Source: Primulina eburnea
Taxonomy: Eukaryota; Streptophyta; Magnoliopsida; Lamiales; Gesneriaceae
Reading direction: 5' to 3'
Assembly: GCF_022965805.1 (NCBI RefSeq)
Contig: NC_133105.1
Span: 24,872,978-24,936,977, forward strand
DNA: 64,000 nucleotides
Below, piece by piece: positions 1 through 11,415 of the stretch. The notes beneath the pieces are model-generated. The model ran no database searches. It saw nothing but the letters and a program-made list of their open reading frames with translations, and was not told the DNA's origin. Both the position numbers and the translations under genes were made by a program. The first letter of the stretch is position 1; each line of letters begins with the position of its first letter.

Positions 1-110
1 GATCTCATATTTGAGTCATCCATGAAAAATTATACTTTTTATGCTCAGAGTATTATTTTTTATTGTCAATATCAGTAGGGTTGACTCGTCTCACATATTA
101 CTCATTTTTT
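1..110. mobile_element. Truncated copy of the GTGAGAC-type MITE
   Basis: This stretch matches, in the same orientation, the middle of the complete 183-bp element at 29069-29251: the 'catgaaaaa..atactttttatgct' core and the 'tagggttgac.cgtctcac' end are shared. The left end is cut by the window edge and the right palindromic terminus is missing, so it is a decayed copy. The match was made by eye. Confidence 0.6.
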
Positions 111-1240
111 TATCCCATTAGAGAGCAATAAAGATATCACTAAAACACTATATTAGTTTTAATTTATCTCAAGCTCATGGATGAGATGACGAAGATCTAA
201 TCAAATTGAAAGATAAAGATAACATAATTAATTTTAATTGTTAACTCATTTTGATACAATTATGTCACGTCTCGGGGTCAATTCCGTGCTTGCATGATTA
301 CACAATGAACTCTTATAGAAAGTAATTCGTATCCGTATTTTCTTTACGAAAATGGCCAGCACAACTTACTTTATGAGTCCATTGAAATCGCTAGAAACTA
401 TTTAAAAGATTCATTTTTAATCAACGTGAGACGAGAATAATACATTTAGTAGGAAAAATCGAATTCATTATTATTAATCAAACTTTCACATAGTTCACAA
501 ACTCGAACACTTATTAAAAACTTTATCAAGACTATTTTAGCTTGCCTCCGCAAATATCAAAGCACCTTTTGCAAAAAGTAGCATCCGAAGTTATGGTAGG
601 CAAGCTTAAAGGCCCTAACATATCTTTATCAATTTTTTTTCAAAATTATTAAGTTGTATGTCTTTCGATCTTGAAATTTCATTTCCAGGGGACTATATCA
701 TGACCACAATACATCATTATGTTGTGAAAATAATAGTAATACAATGCAAAAAATTAAAACTTTTAACGAAATTAATTATTTATTATATTTTAAAAGAAAC
801 TTACAATTACTAAAAGGTATGATAACACATCACCTAAGCCTTGCCCATGATCTCCAAACACATGTATGTATGTATATGTATATGTAATGTTGTTATTTTA
901 AAGCAGTATATTTGGTCTCACAGCATAATAATAGGGTATTTTTTAGAAATGATACAAAATTTCATTAGAATATAAAAATAAAAAATGGTGTGTATTTTTT
1001 AACAGCAGCAAAATCATACAGCTAACTAGTAATTCGTAAAACAGTCGTCTTTTAGGAGTCCATTGAACTCTTTTTATTTTTCCTTTTTTTATTTTTTATT
1101 TTTTGGAGTGATTTTTTAAGTACCATTTAGTCCTTGAATTTGTTAAACATAACAATATGGGTGCCTAAATTTCAATTGTACAACGCTCCGCAATTGGGGT
1201 TGGCGGGATTGCTATAACAATGAATAAACACCCAAATCGC
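111..1240. other. AT-rich non-coding DNA
   Basis: No ORF of note, no RNA gene and no terminal repeat was recognised here. The composition is AT-rich with many T runs. Confidence 0.5.
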
Positions 1241-1249
1241 ACTATTTTA

Positions 1250-2040
1250 ACTTTCTCGGGGGCCTAAAAATGAAATTTTGTATGAAGGGTGATGCTCTTG
1301 AACCACGGCTTTTTTTTTAAAATTTTTTATGAGGGGTGATGTCTTGAACTCAGTTTCTATTTTTATTTAATTTTTTTGTGAGCGGCTGGGGTAAAACCTA
1401 TGCTCTTTTTTTCTTTTTTTAATTTCTTATAAGGGGATAAGTTCTAAAACTTGACTTCTAATTTTTATTTTTTTTAGAGGACGGTGTTTTCAACCTCGAC
1501 AACTTTTTTTTCTAAAAAAAATATTTTATTAGAAGCAAAGGTCATGAACCTCGGCTCCTCTCTTTTTTTAAAAAAATTATTTATAAGGTCGAGGTCTTGA
1601 GCTTGACTTCTCTTTTGGTTTATTTTTTATGAGGGGCTGAGGTCTTGAACCTCGACTTCTCTCTCATTTTTTATGAAGGCTAGTGTCTTAAACTCGGCTC
1701 CACTTTTTTAAAAAAATTCTTCATAAGGGGCCAAGGTCTTGAACTCGATTTCTTTTTTTGTTTAATTTTTTATGAGGGGACATGATGTTAAACCTCGTCT
1801 CCTGTTTTTTTTTTTTCAATTTATTTATAAGGAGTCGGATTCTTGAACTCTACTTTTCTTTTTATTTAATATTTTTATGAAGGGCTGGTCTTAAACCTTG
1901 ACTCCCCTTTTAAAAAAAATATATATTTTTAAGGGGTCGGGGTTTTGAACTCGATTTATCTTTTTATTTAATTTTTTTAAGTAATTGAGGTCTTAAACCT
2001 CTTTTTTATAATTTTTTTTTTATAAAAGGTTGGATTATCA
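1250..2040. repeat. Degenerate minisatellite, about 60-bp unit
   Basis: A unit of the form 'GAGGGG..GAGGTCTTGAACCTCGACT' followed by a T-rich spacer that ends in 'TTTATTTAATTTTTTATGAGG' recurs about a dozen times with many substitutions and indels. The constant core is 'ggtcttgaacctcg'. There is no coding frame across it. Confidence 0.75.
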
Positions 2041-2186
2041 TGTGACGCCTAGGTTCAAGAGGGCGAGTTGTAATCGTCGATGCCAAGAGGTGGCAATAAA
2101 CGGCTTCTAACATTCTAGGTGAAAGAAACAAAGTTGTTCTGGTACCTCACTTGAGCCCTTTCTATTTCATGTGCATCCCCTTGCAG

Positions 2187-2638
2187 AGTGATTCAGCTTC
2201 TCTACAAATCACTATTACTGATTTCCAATCCAACACTTTTCAGGCCATCAAGTCCCGCCTTCAGCTCGATGACATGATCAGATTTCGTCTTCTTCGATAT
2301 CATTTCAGTTGTTTATATTAAATTTATGTTCCATTTGTTATAGATTTTTAAATGGGTCTATGAATTTTTTCCTTTGAAAAAATAATGATAAAATGTTACC
2401 ATTTCAGTTGTTTATATCCAATTTATGTTCCATTTGCCTGGTGAAATAGCCAGCCAATTGGTAAAGATTTTGATTATGATTTTTTTGATGGAAAGATGTA
2501 AATGAATCTTTTCTGACTTCATACAGAGAGATGCGTTTGGAATGGGTGGTTCTTTGTCAGAATTTGTAGTTTATGTCACATCTTCCATGAAATCAGAAGA
2601 TGTAAAGCTTGTCATGGAGGGCTAATCTGAATCAGGCG
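2187..2638 (+). pseudogene. Two exon-like relics of one host gene (possibly a PAXX-like NHEJ factor)
   Basis: An exon-like segment at 2187-2277 follows a good acceptor (ccccttgcag) and encodes SDSASLQITITDFQSN and about 14 further residues, but its expected GT donor is gone. A second segment at 2527-2638 follows 'catacag', encodes RDAFGMGGSLSEFVVYVTSS then MKSEDVKLVMEG, has a TAA stop in the middle and ends at a GT donor. The pair reads like consecutive exons of one conserved plant protein. I recall a similar sequence in plant relatives of the XRCC4/XLF paralogue PAXX, but that name is tentative. The stop and the lost donor make it a relic. Confidence 0.4.
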
Positions 2639-2639
2639 G

Positions 2640-5250
2640 TAATTTGCCAGCTTCTTCTTTTCAACAGTGCTTCTGACATCGCGAATTCAACTTAAGAAAT
2701 TAAATTTAATAGCCAAATCCTTTTAATGTGTACCCATAACATATCACATCGTGTTTGAACGTCAAAATAATATGAAAGTAGCATGATGAGTTAAAAGGCT
2801 CACTTATAAGTTATAACAATAGTAATGTTTCATTCATTGAATTATTCACCTCATGATATAATATTAGTTTGTCTTGCAGGGAATTTATCAATATTCCTTC
2901 ATGCAATCAACTCTTGCACTGTTCAAATTTTGTTTAGTAGGTTTATTGTATGGTTTGATAGGAAAGGATACCTCCATGAAGTTGGGGCGAACCAAAATTC
3001 TAGTGGGATTCGATTGAGTTCGGTTGTTAGTAAAAATTCAGCCCATCACGTTATTTGCTTACCAGATGATTTATATTGGGTTCAAATTCTTTATTAGTCA
3101 AGTTGATTGGTGAATTTTAGTTATATTCCTTCAATGTCTGTAGGTTATTGCTAGTCGCAACTCGTTATCAATCCGTATAATCTCAAGAGCGCAAACTGAA
3201 AAAGATGATTTTGGTTGGAAAAAAAAAGGTTTTAGATCACTTATATAAACACACATTCATAGACTCACACAGACATGTTGGTGTATGATGTGCTGTTCTT
3301 GAGCAGGTGATTAGGAGGCATGATATTGTTAATTGATGTTATCAAAGATTATATGGATTTTTTAGAAAGACACTGGCATGGTGTTCCTGATAGCAATAAG
3401 TTCTGACTGATTCCTATGACACTTCATGATTCTATAGTGAATATATTTATTTAGTGATATTCAACAGTCCTCATTGAAGAGAAGTGAGGCTAATTAATTC
3501 TAAGAGTTGGAAGGGAGCAATCTTTAATGGACACTTTCATTAGTACATGTTTTTGCATCTCTTTGGTCTTAAAATGCGTTAATTCTTTGAGAAATATTTG
3601 TTCCTAAGATCCATAGTTCCCAAGAGAAATTAGAACACATGGCAAATAAATGACTTTTGAGAGGCAGGAATAGTTGATTTTTGTGAGTTGACATTTATGA
3701 CTGATGCTACATTGATCATTAAAATGTCTACTGTGGAATGCATTAAAGTTGATTGCATTAATAAAACTCACACACCAATTATATCTCCATGCAAGCGTAT
3801 TTTTTTTTGGTTGTATTATTTTTTGGATTCTGAAATTCAAATGTTCTATATTAAGAGTTTTGTGAAAGTGGGATTAGATATATGTTTGTATCATACTGAA
3901 GGCCACAAGGCTTGTGCCTAGAGTTAAGATTGTCAAGGCTTTGCCTTTCTGTCACGACTCAAGGTAAAGCATTGTCCTTTAATGAAGTTCGTGCCTCAAT
4001 CGTAAAGCATAAATCTTGGTGCACTTTAAAGGCTCAAGTCCCTTCTATGCACACAATTCTATGTGGAAATAGTAAATCAGCAATTGAAGCAAGGAAATGA
4101 ACATATATTTTCACTTACATACTTATGAATTTTGTTTTACTATTCTTTAATAATTTGTAAAGTACATAATGCATTTTGTGTGATCAAATTCTCTTCAAAT
4201 ATTTAGATTCCAGCCTACTGTTGTTTAGGGATCTTCACTTAAATAAGGTGTGTGTCTCACCTTGTGCCTAGGCTCTACGTTTAAGCTCTAGTGCACCTTG
4301 TGTTTCTAATTACTATGATTTATATTTAGAGTTGCAAGCCATTTATGCATTATGTTGGTGGCAATGTGTAAAATGATTGATATCGTATATTATGCCTCAA
4401 ATAGTCTACTCAACCAATATGCAACTTGAGTAATTATGGTGCCGGAATTTTCTTATCCTTGTGTTATGTGAACGAGGTTAATAATTCACATTTTCTTTGA
4501 CTACCACCTGCTATCATAGATGGAGACTGTTATATGTGCTGTTGATTTAATCCCTTTACATCACCGGCATTACCTGACCAAAAAGTTCTCTCTAACAGTA
4601 TGTAATATTTTTTGTTTGTGTTTGTGTTTGCGTCGTCAGAGAGAGCAAAATCACCAATTGAGCAAAACTGTGGCTGATGAACTGGTAGCCCACTTCACTC
4701 TTACACTAGTTATTAGTGCTAGTAACTGTGTTCGCGCAAGATCTGTCTTAACCGTTAGTGGTTGCTGCTTCGATATCTGAAAGTATGTGTTCAAAGCTTT
4801 AGAAATGCATGAATTTTGATGTGTATTACCTAATTTTGTGTCTAGATGCATGAAACTCATATTTCAGCATTTTGATCAGTAATAGCACAAATTTTGTGTG
4901 AATAGCTGAAGGAGATGAAGAATTACCTGATAGGCTGCACAGGTTCTATTGGTTGATTTTGTCTATGTTCAAAGTCATACTATGTGACAGAGTAGAGTCC
5001 TCTTTTGTTTTCAGCTGTTTTGTCTTGTAACATTTGTAATCTTTCTGAGTTGGACAACATACAACAAACACACATTTGGTGAGCAGATTGAAGTATAGCC
5101 AAGGAGTTTGAGGTTAATGATTTGGGCCAGTCGAGGCATTTTCTAGAATGGAAGTAGCAGGTCGAAGGATGGTATTGTAGTGTCTCAATGAAAGTACATC
5201 GAAGATCTCTTGCAAAAAATTGGGACGAGTGTAGATAACCATTGAACATT
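2640..5250. other. Non-coding stretch with no recognisable gene
   Basis: Short ORFs occur but none shows a family motif. A segment around 3900-4310 has repeated 'gtgcctag' and 'aaggct' style wording on both sides, like a decayed small transposon, but no terminal repeat could be fixed. I cannot assign anything else here. Confidence 0.4.
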
Positions 5251-5254
5251 CCAA

Positions 5255-5800
5255 TAGAAGTTGATATGAAGCTTGGACGATCTTAAGTATCTGAAAGAAT
5301 AGAGGAAATGAATAAAAGGGAAATTTAAGTATATACAAATGCCAATTGGACAGGTTAAGTTACTGATGAAGGTCAACTTTAGGGTACTGTTCATTTAACG
5401 GGACAGTTAAAGTCATTTGTCGGAGGAGAAAACAAAATGCCATTGCTAGAAGTAGTGCAAAAGTTGAATTTAGATCGCTGACTCAAGGAGTGTGTGGGGA
5501 TCTTTGGCTGGAAAGAATTCTAGAAGAACAAAATGTGCAAGTAAGTCTTCACTTGATGAGAAGTTTGCCATCATGAGTGCTCATAATTCTGTTCTACGTG
5601 ATAGAACTAAGCATGGTGTGATGTTGACAATTGATAAAAGAAAAGCTTGAAAAAGAATGATCCATACTTCATTTGTTCTAACCGCACATCAGGTGGTAGA
5701 CGTTTCAACCAAGGGCCTATTTCGAGTTATCAAGTTACAGATATCTTTGCACTATCTTGAGGAGAACCCTTCGCAATTTAGCTATGACGGGGATTATTTT
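5255..5800 (+). pseudogene. Decayed Copia retrotransposon, RNase H / 3' end of pol
   Basis: In shifting frames the segment reads as the last part of a Ty1/copia polyprotein. A broken 'R.L.YLK' precedes a GYC-type RNase H block, then NAIARSSAKVEFRSLTQGVC at about 5437-5496, then a remnant of the RTKH motif, and HQVVDVSTKG at about 5690-5720. The family signatures are 'ARSSAEAEFRA' and 'Q.AD.FTK'. Stops and frameshifts are frequent, so it is an old fragment. No LTR pair was found around it; the following 150 bp resemble a degenerate LTR start. Confidence 0.7.
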
Positions 5801-6020
5801 GATTAAGTTATGAAAAGTTAGCGAGTTAGGTATGATTGAGAATTTATTTGAATAAATTGGCAAAATCAAGTCCTAGGATTATATGGAGAGTAAGTGAGTC
5901 CTCATTATTGGATGCAGTAGGTTAGTTTGTTTTATATTTCAAGTGAAATACTTCTTGTGAATACAATTCACTAAACTTTATTTCTCCCTGTTGATGGCTT
6001 CATGTTTTCTATTTGAACAG

Positions 6021-6198
6021 ACAAAAATATTGTCTGCCAAATTTATAATGAAAACGGACGACGATGCTTTAAGTAAGGATAAATGAAGTTTTATCAAGTC
6101 TCAAGGAAAAACCATCAAATGGACTCTTGTATGGCAGCATATCTTTTGACTCAGAACCCCACAGAGACAAGGACAATAAATGGTACATAAGTGACAAG
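6021..6198 (+). pseudogene. Orphan exon of a beta-1,3-galactosyltransferase (GALT/Hyp-O-GalT type)
   Basis: Between an acceptor (atttgaacag) and a donor (gtatcacc) the segment encodes TKILSAKFIMKTDDDA, then after a small indel EVLSSLK, and ends with LLYGSISFDSEPHRDKDNKW followed by YISDK. This is the catalytic-core exon of plant glycosyltransferase family 31 enzymes; TDDDA contains the DxD metal-binding motif that coordinates the UDP-galactose donor in the Golgi. The segment around 'gctttaagtaaggataaatgaag' is frameshifted, and no neighbouring exons of the gene were recognised, so it is a captured or left-behind exon. Confidence 0.75.
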
Positions 6199-6879
6199 GT
6201 ATCACCGAAAAGAATTTTTTTTACTCCCCTACAACACTATTAACTTTAAACATACGTCATCTATAATATATCACCTAAACTACAATTAACCTAAACCTAA
6301 TAATTATATCAGCCGACACCACCTCCCCTCTCCTTCCCCTCTCGTTTTCAGAGCTTTCAGCAACAAGGGCCTTCGGTTTAGCATTTTTCTTGCAACAAAA
6401 TTCTCCGGCGCTTCCCCGTTGCCCATCTCTTCGCCGTTCTTGCGTGGAATTCATCTAAGGCACGCTTGTTACTTTGTTTTTTTCATCACTCATGTTGATA
6501 ATACTGATATGTATGCATGTGTTCATGAAACCTTTTGATCTAGTCATGAATAGGAGGAAACCATCGTTTTGTTCCATGGTACTGCTTAGGGTGGTGTTGT
6601 CCTTTTTTTTTTTCTGGTGTTGTTATTGTAAGGGTGAAGGGGTTCAGTACATGCCATCATTTTTATTTTTTCAAAAAAAGGAATGCCTTGGGTTTTTTTA
6701 CTTAAAGACGCCGAATCGGTGACCAAAAAAGATTGCATGAGTTGCAATGCGTGTTTCAAGTGAATGGAAAAGAGTAGTGTGGCTTGGTACTGGGACAACG
6801 GTGTTGATTCTTGGAAGATATATATCTACTTGTAGCTAGAAAATGCTGTAGGCCAGTTTAATCTATGTGAAGAAGATCA

Positions 6880-7262
6880 TCGTTGGTGAACTTGCGGTGG
6901 TTGCTAGGATTTCATCAGATTTTGTGGATGGAAATGTAGGGTATGTGTACTTTACTCTTTATTATGCAATGTAAGTAAAGATATTTGCTTATGTTTAATG
7001 TACATATTTATAAATTTTTTCAAGGATGGATCCACACTATCCTCAGCAATTCCGAACCTTACTCAGCAAACAGGAGATGACATCATACAACACCGGCATG
7101 TTGCAGTACCCGGACTTCCCAAATGAGATTTTATCAAAGAAAATTTCACGAGCAATTGGAGTTACGGAGAGATTAAGCTACCATCAGCTTCCCAATTCCG
7201 TTCACTCCCAAGCCATTCAGCAGCTTCGCAAAAGCGACTATTACTGATGTAGCCATTGGACC
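6880..7262 (+). pseudogene. Unidentified exon-like relics
   Basis: A segment ending near 6937 reads GELAVVARISSDFVDGNVG and stops at a GT donor. After a short T-rich stretch that ends in 'ttcaag', the next segment (about 7024-7262) reads DGSTLSSAIPNLTQQTGDD, continues with HRHVAVPGLPK, hits a TGA, and then continues as DFIKENFTSNWSYGEIKLPS. The amino-acid texture is protein-like across the stop. An alternative frame gives an uninterrupted 73-codon ORF (7026-7247) that I think is a shadow. I do not recognise the family. Confidence 0.35.
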
Positions 7263-7654
7263 TTGTTTTGATCTGGATCAAGTTTTTGTATCCATGGTTT
7301 TGCACCATCTGTTGTTTCTTCTCGCTTAACGAACAACAGAAAGCCTTAGCTCCATTCCCCGGTTGGTTTCTGCTTGTTCAAGATCCTTCTCAGTTTTGAG
7401 GATGTTTAGGTTCCAGATTAGCTTGTCGTGTGAATAATATTTACAAGTCAAGGGAGGTGTGTTACCAATACCATGACCTTTCTAGCTTAAATAGAAATGA
7501 GACCTTACACAAAACTCAGAGAAAATAGTTCATTTACCTCCCATCACATGAGCACTGTACAGAAGGAGCATAATGAATAAGCATTTGTGTATCTGGATCC
7601 GCCAAATTTATTTACTAAACATTTTAATAATCTGCAATAAAAACACTCAAAATT
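7263..7654. other. Intergenic / 3' UTR of the enoyl-CoA hydratase
   Basis: No gene is seen. On the minus strand an AATAAA polyadenylation-type signal lies at 7607-7612, about 45 bases after the stop codon of the hydratase gene. Confidence 0.5.
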
Positions 7655-8779
7655 TCACAACTTGGAAGATGGTTTCTTTGAGCCCCGGCTGGCTATGAAT
7701 TCTTGCATTTTCTTAAATTGATCAGTAGTCATTCCATCGTAATATTGGTGAGCCCTTTCCTGTGAACAAAATCATGATGATATATAACAATCCAATCCAG
7801 CATTTTCACATACAACTCAATTTCAAAGCAATGGTTAAAATCAAAGAAAAATTATAGCAGCAAAAGGAAACTGCAGAAACACTTGTTACCTTCTCCAACG
7901 CAAGGGCATGACCCAGATCCATTCTGAACCCGTCATTTATAACTGCTTTATACCTCAGCACCAAGTCTTGATTATTCTTAATCATGGATTCCGCAATTTC
8001 TCGAGCTTTCTTCAGTACTTCACTTTCTTCTACTACATGATTAACCAAACCCCATCTTTCAGCTTGCTCAGCAGTTACAGGCATCGCTGTCATAGACACT
8101 TCGCGAGCTCGATTCGGCCCTATTATGCGAGAAAGCTTCTGAGACAGACCCCAAGAAGGAAATATTCCAAACCTGCGCTAAGCCATTAATCACTTGAAAA
8201 GGTACAAACAATATTTAACGTCACAAAGAAACCTGATTATTTATTATACCCAAAATCAATTCAAATCCATCTGAATAAAAATCAAGACTTGCAACTCCCT
8301 TCAGTTGTGAAACAACACTAGTGAAGATTGGATATAAGTTCGATGATTCAACAATCAATTAAACAGCCAATACCACCAACCAAATCAGCAATTTCATTGG
8401 AACACAAGTAGGAAATCTAGTACCTTGCATGGGTATCGATAAATTTAGCTTGTTTAGAAGCCACCAAGAAATCACAAGCCAAAGCAATCTCAAAACCAGC
8501 CGTGACTGCGAAGCCGTTGATCGCTCCGATGATGGGTTTGGCGCAGCGCTCTATTTGGTAGACCGGGTCGGTCTCCATATCCTTGAAATCCCCCTTGAAC
8601 ACGTCCTCCGCCGACGTCAGGTCTACGCCGGAGCAGAAGGCCCTCCCGGTCCCAGACAATATGATGATCCGGACCGAATCATCAGAACTCAGAGTCTTGA
8701 TGGCGCATGCCAAATCGACGATCATGGGCCGGGTCAAAGAGTTGAGAGATTGGGGCCGGTTTATGATGACGTAGGCCAC
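7655..8779 (-). CDS. ECHIA: Peroxisomal enoyl-CoA hydratase, ECHIA-like (5'-incomplete)
   Basis: Enoyl-CoA hydratases add water to 2-trans-enoyl-CoA in fatty-acid beta-oxidation. Coding exons: 8424-8779 (open at its 5' end), 7890-8172 and 7655-7759, with GT donors and AG acceptors at each border and matching phases (247 residues plus stop). The crotonase fold is clear: INRPQSLNSLTR near the start, the oxyanion-hole segment FCSGVDL, then GAINGFAVTAGFEIALACD with the family glutamate in GFE, then GIFPSWGLSQKLSRIIG and MTAMPVTAEQAERWGLVNHV. It ends in SKL, a type-1 peroxisomal targeting signal. It fits the family of Arabidopsis At4g16210 (about 265 residues). The expected N-terminal 15-20 residues are not visible within about 350 bp upstream, and the first codon of the visible exon is GTG, so a first exon is missing or lies farther away beyond a retrotransposon. 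Confidence 0.9.
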
Positions 8780-8799
8780 TCCGTAGAAATATGGATTTA

Positions 8800-9150
8800 T
8801 TAAATTGGAATTTATCAGAATTTAAAGAAAAATTTATGATATAATTTAATAAGTATTGGTTATCCATAAAAAAAAAGATAAAAGAAAGCTGAAATTACAA
8901 AATCTTTTGCAAATCTCAAGATCGTAAATCAGAAGATTAACATAATTGGATATAAAATAAATGCAATAATTTGGTCATCTTCTCATTAACCACTAAGAGA
9001 AAGTTTGAGATCTTATAATACAAATATGATAGGACCCCAACAGATTTTCAGGTTTGTGGAGAAGCACACTTAACGGGAACAAGGTTAAGGAGAAGTCAAA
9101 TTCTCTTGCACTACTAAACACCCTATGGAAAATCTATTTTGGAAGTTTTA
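8800..9150. other. AT-rich DNA upstream of the hydratase gene
   Basis: I looked here on the minus strand for the missing first coding exon (a start codon followed by a segment running into GVAYVIINRP) and found none. Nothing else is recognised. Confidence 0.5.
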
Positions 9151-9154
9151 CATC

Positions 9155-11415
9155 CTTATGAGGTGCCCGGCAAGCCAACTTATGGTTCGAATTTTTATTG
9201 ACTCTAATGTAAAACAATCTTTATTTTAATAATATTTTACGATTTCATTTGATTATGGCATTATACCTTATCTGTATACTCATGCAAACTGCATAGATAA
9301 AGTCCTTGAATATACAATAGGTATCACGAGGTCTGCGTCGGAACGTAAGATCATGGAACTCATTAGGAAGTGTACCGTATATTCTAAACAGGTTCCCAGT
9401 CGAATCATCCGCCTAAAACAAGGATAAAGGTCGCTCGAGTTTGATACTAGCATTTGTGATGAAATGTCATGTTTCATTGGCAAGGGCATGGAGATGTCCA
9501 TTCAAACAGATGAGTGATCATATGATGATGCACTGAACAACCCTCCCTCAGACTATCCAAGTGGTTTTCATTTTCGAGTGGAATAATTCGCAGTTATGGT
9601 TGTACATCATTAGTCCTTTGATCCGGGACAATGTAAAGTCTATACGTACTAGCATTCACTTTGATCCGTTTACCGACTCTTTTGATTGTCATCAGGTGGC
9701 GATGTTGGGTGTATTTTTGAAATACGTAAGAGCAAATGCATTGTAGTCGGGCATTTACTGTTCGCCTACGGGTGAAGATATCCTATGATATGATGAGTTC
9801 ATAGTGCAAGGAGTTTCTGGCCAGAGCAAGAAATGTGCTTTAGGGAAATCTGTTTTCGTAGTTGCACATACCATGAAACTATTAGTACTCAAAGATAAAT
9901 CCCGTCGTTATCGAATTCATATGCAACTCTCGATATACCAATGTTTGCATATTCGATCGGGATATATGTGTTGAAGGGACCGTACTGTACGCTAACCATG
10001 ACTAAATGTTCTTGCAGGCACTATCAGTGATACCTAGGAGATCATAGGGCGATGCTACTAGACGCTCTTATCATGATCCGATGGGTACAATCAGAAATGA
10101 GTTCTGACATTCTTGATCGAGGAGCTGATGAAAGAATGTGGTTAACTAGGGTAAACCAGAATACGAATAAATGTTATTCTAAATCACATGAAGATGTGAA
10201 CTCACGGCTAGCTGTATCCCTGGAGCATTGAGGGTCACACAATTATCGGATTTTGTGTTCTCGTTGAGATAATCAAATTTCAAGAAGTTGGAATTTGGCG
10301 ACTATAGTTTGATGGAGATCAAACAAGAAGCTTATAAAGAAGTTTATGAGGTGATTTCAAAAGATGGAACAAATGGACGTTGACATGATTGCTAAATAAG
10401 GAAAGAGAGTGGAACTGCCTGTCTTATGAAGGAGTTCACTAAAACTGGCATCTGCCAAATATGGTAACTGTCATATATGGTAAGTTCTAAATTTGACAAA
10501 TGAAAATTTTGATCTTCGAAACTTTCAATTTTCATTATATGAACAAAATTTGTATCCTTGGTACATCGGCGTTCTCGAATCGTCGATCAGGGTTATAATG
10601 AGTTTAAAATCATTTATTTAGTGAATTAGGAATTTACAAATTAAATGATTGTGTTAGTAGTGGTGACTACTAACATGTACAAATTCCCATAAATATTATA
10701 GATGAGTCTAGAATTAAATTAATCAATGAGTTAATTTATAAATTAAATAATGGTTATTTAATTCAATATACATATATATGCATATATTTTATACGATGAT
10801 ATAAAATATGTATGTATGATATTATTATGTCCTGTATTATTAAAGGTTAATAAATACATTATATATTAATTATATAAGAGTTTAAATATAATGAAATTAT
10901 TATAGTTCTTGTGGGAGATGAATTCCTAATTAGATTAGTAGTCTCACTCTATATATACACTACTAGGACTCATAATACATAACCTAATTTTTGCATACAA
11001 AACAAAAGGAAATTCTCTCCAATTCTCAAGTAAAAGTCACGGCCACAAAGTTTTTTTCGAATAAATAATTCGGCCAAGTGTTTTCTTCCACGCCGCGCAG
11101 CACCGACTCCGAATTTTGGAAATTTGGAGGCTGCGGTCTCAACTCACAAGTAGCTTGCGATTTCTAGTACAATCGAAACGAGTGACAATGCTTCTAATCG
11201 TAGACCTAATTGGGCGATCAAATGAGAAGAACCGTTCGTAGGAATTTATAAGAAAAGTTATATCTGCCTAAACATCGGAATAGTTTGTGTCCAGCGTTAA
11301 GAACGCGAAATAATCATAAACGTCTTATGAATGTTTTTAAACACACGACGCCCAAAAACAAAAATTTTTAAACCTCCGCTGCGTCTTGAGTGCGAGAACA
11401 CGATGTCTCAACAGG
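9155..11415. mobile_element. Copia-like LTR or leader region (non-coding)
   Basis: The stretch has the look of the long LTR of a Ty1/copia element: it starts near 'TGAGGTGCCCGGCAAGCC', runs through long non-coding sequence with a TATA-like 'tctatatatacac' near 10940, and ends near 'CGCTGCGTCTTGAGTGCGAG' and 'tctcaaca' at about 11414, wording I associate with asterid Copia LTRs. No gag or pol follows and no primer site or target duplication could be fixed, so it may be a solo or broken LTR. The assignment is by recollection and by eye. Confidence 0.4.

Noticed and set aside
3900..4310. Possible small transposon with repeated 'gtgcctag' words
   Set aside because: No terminal inverted repeat or target duplication could be defined, so it is not listed as an element.
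9175..9190. 'GGTTCGAAT' word resembling a tRNA T-arm
   Set aside because: No matching acceptor stem, D-arm or anticodon arm can be folded around it. No tRNA gene was recognised anywhere in the window.
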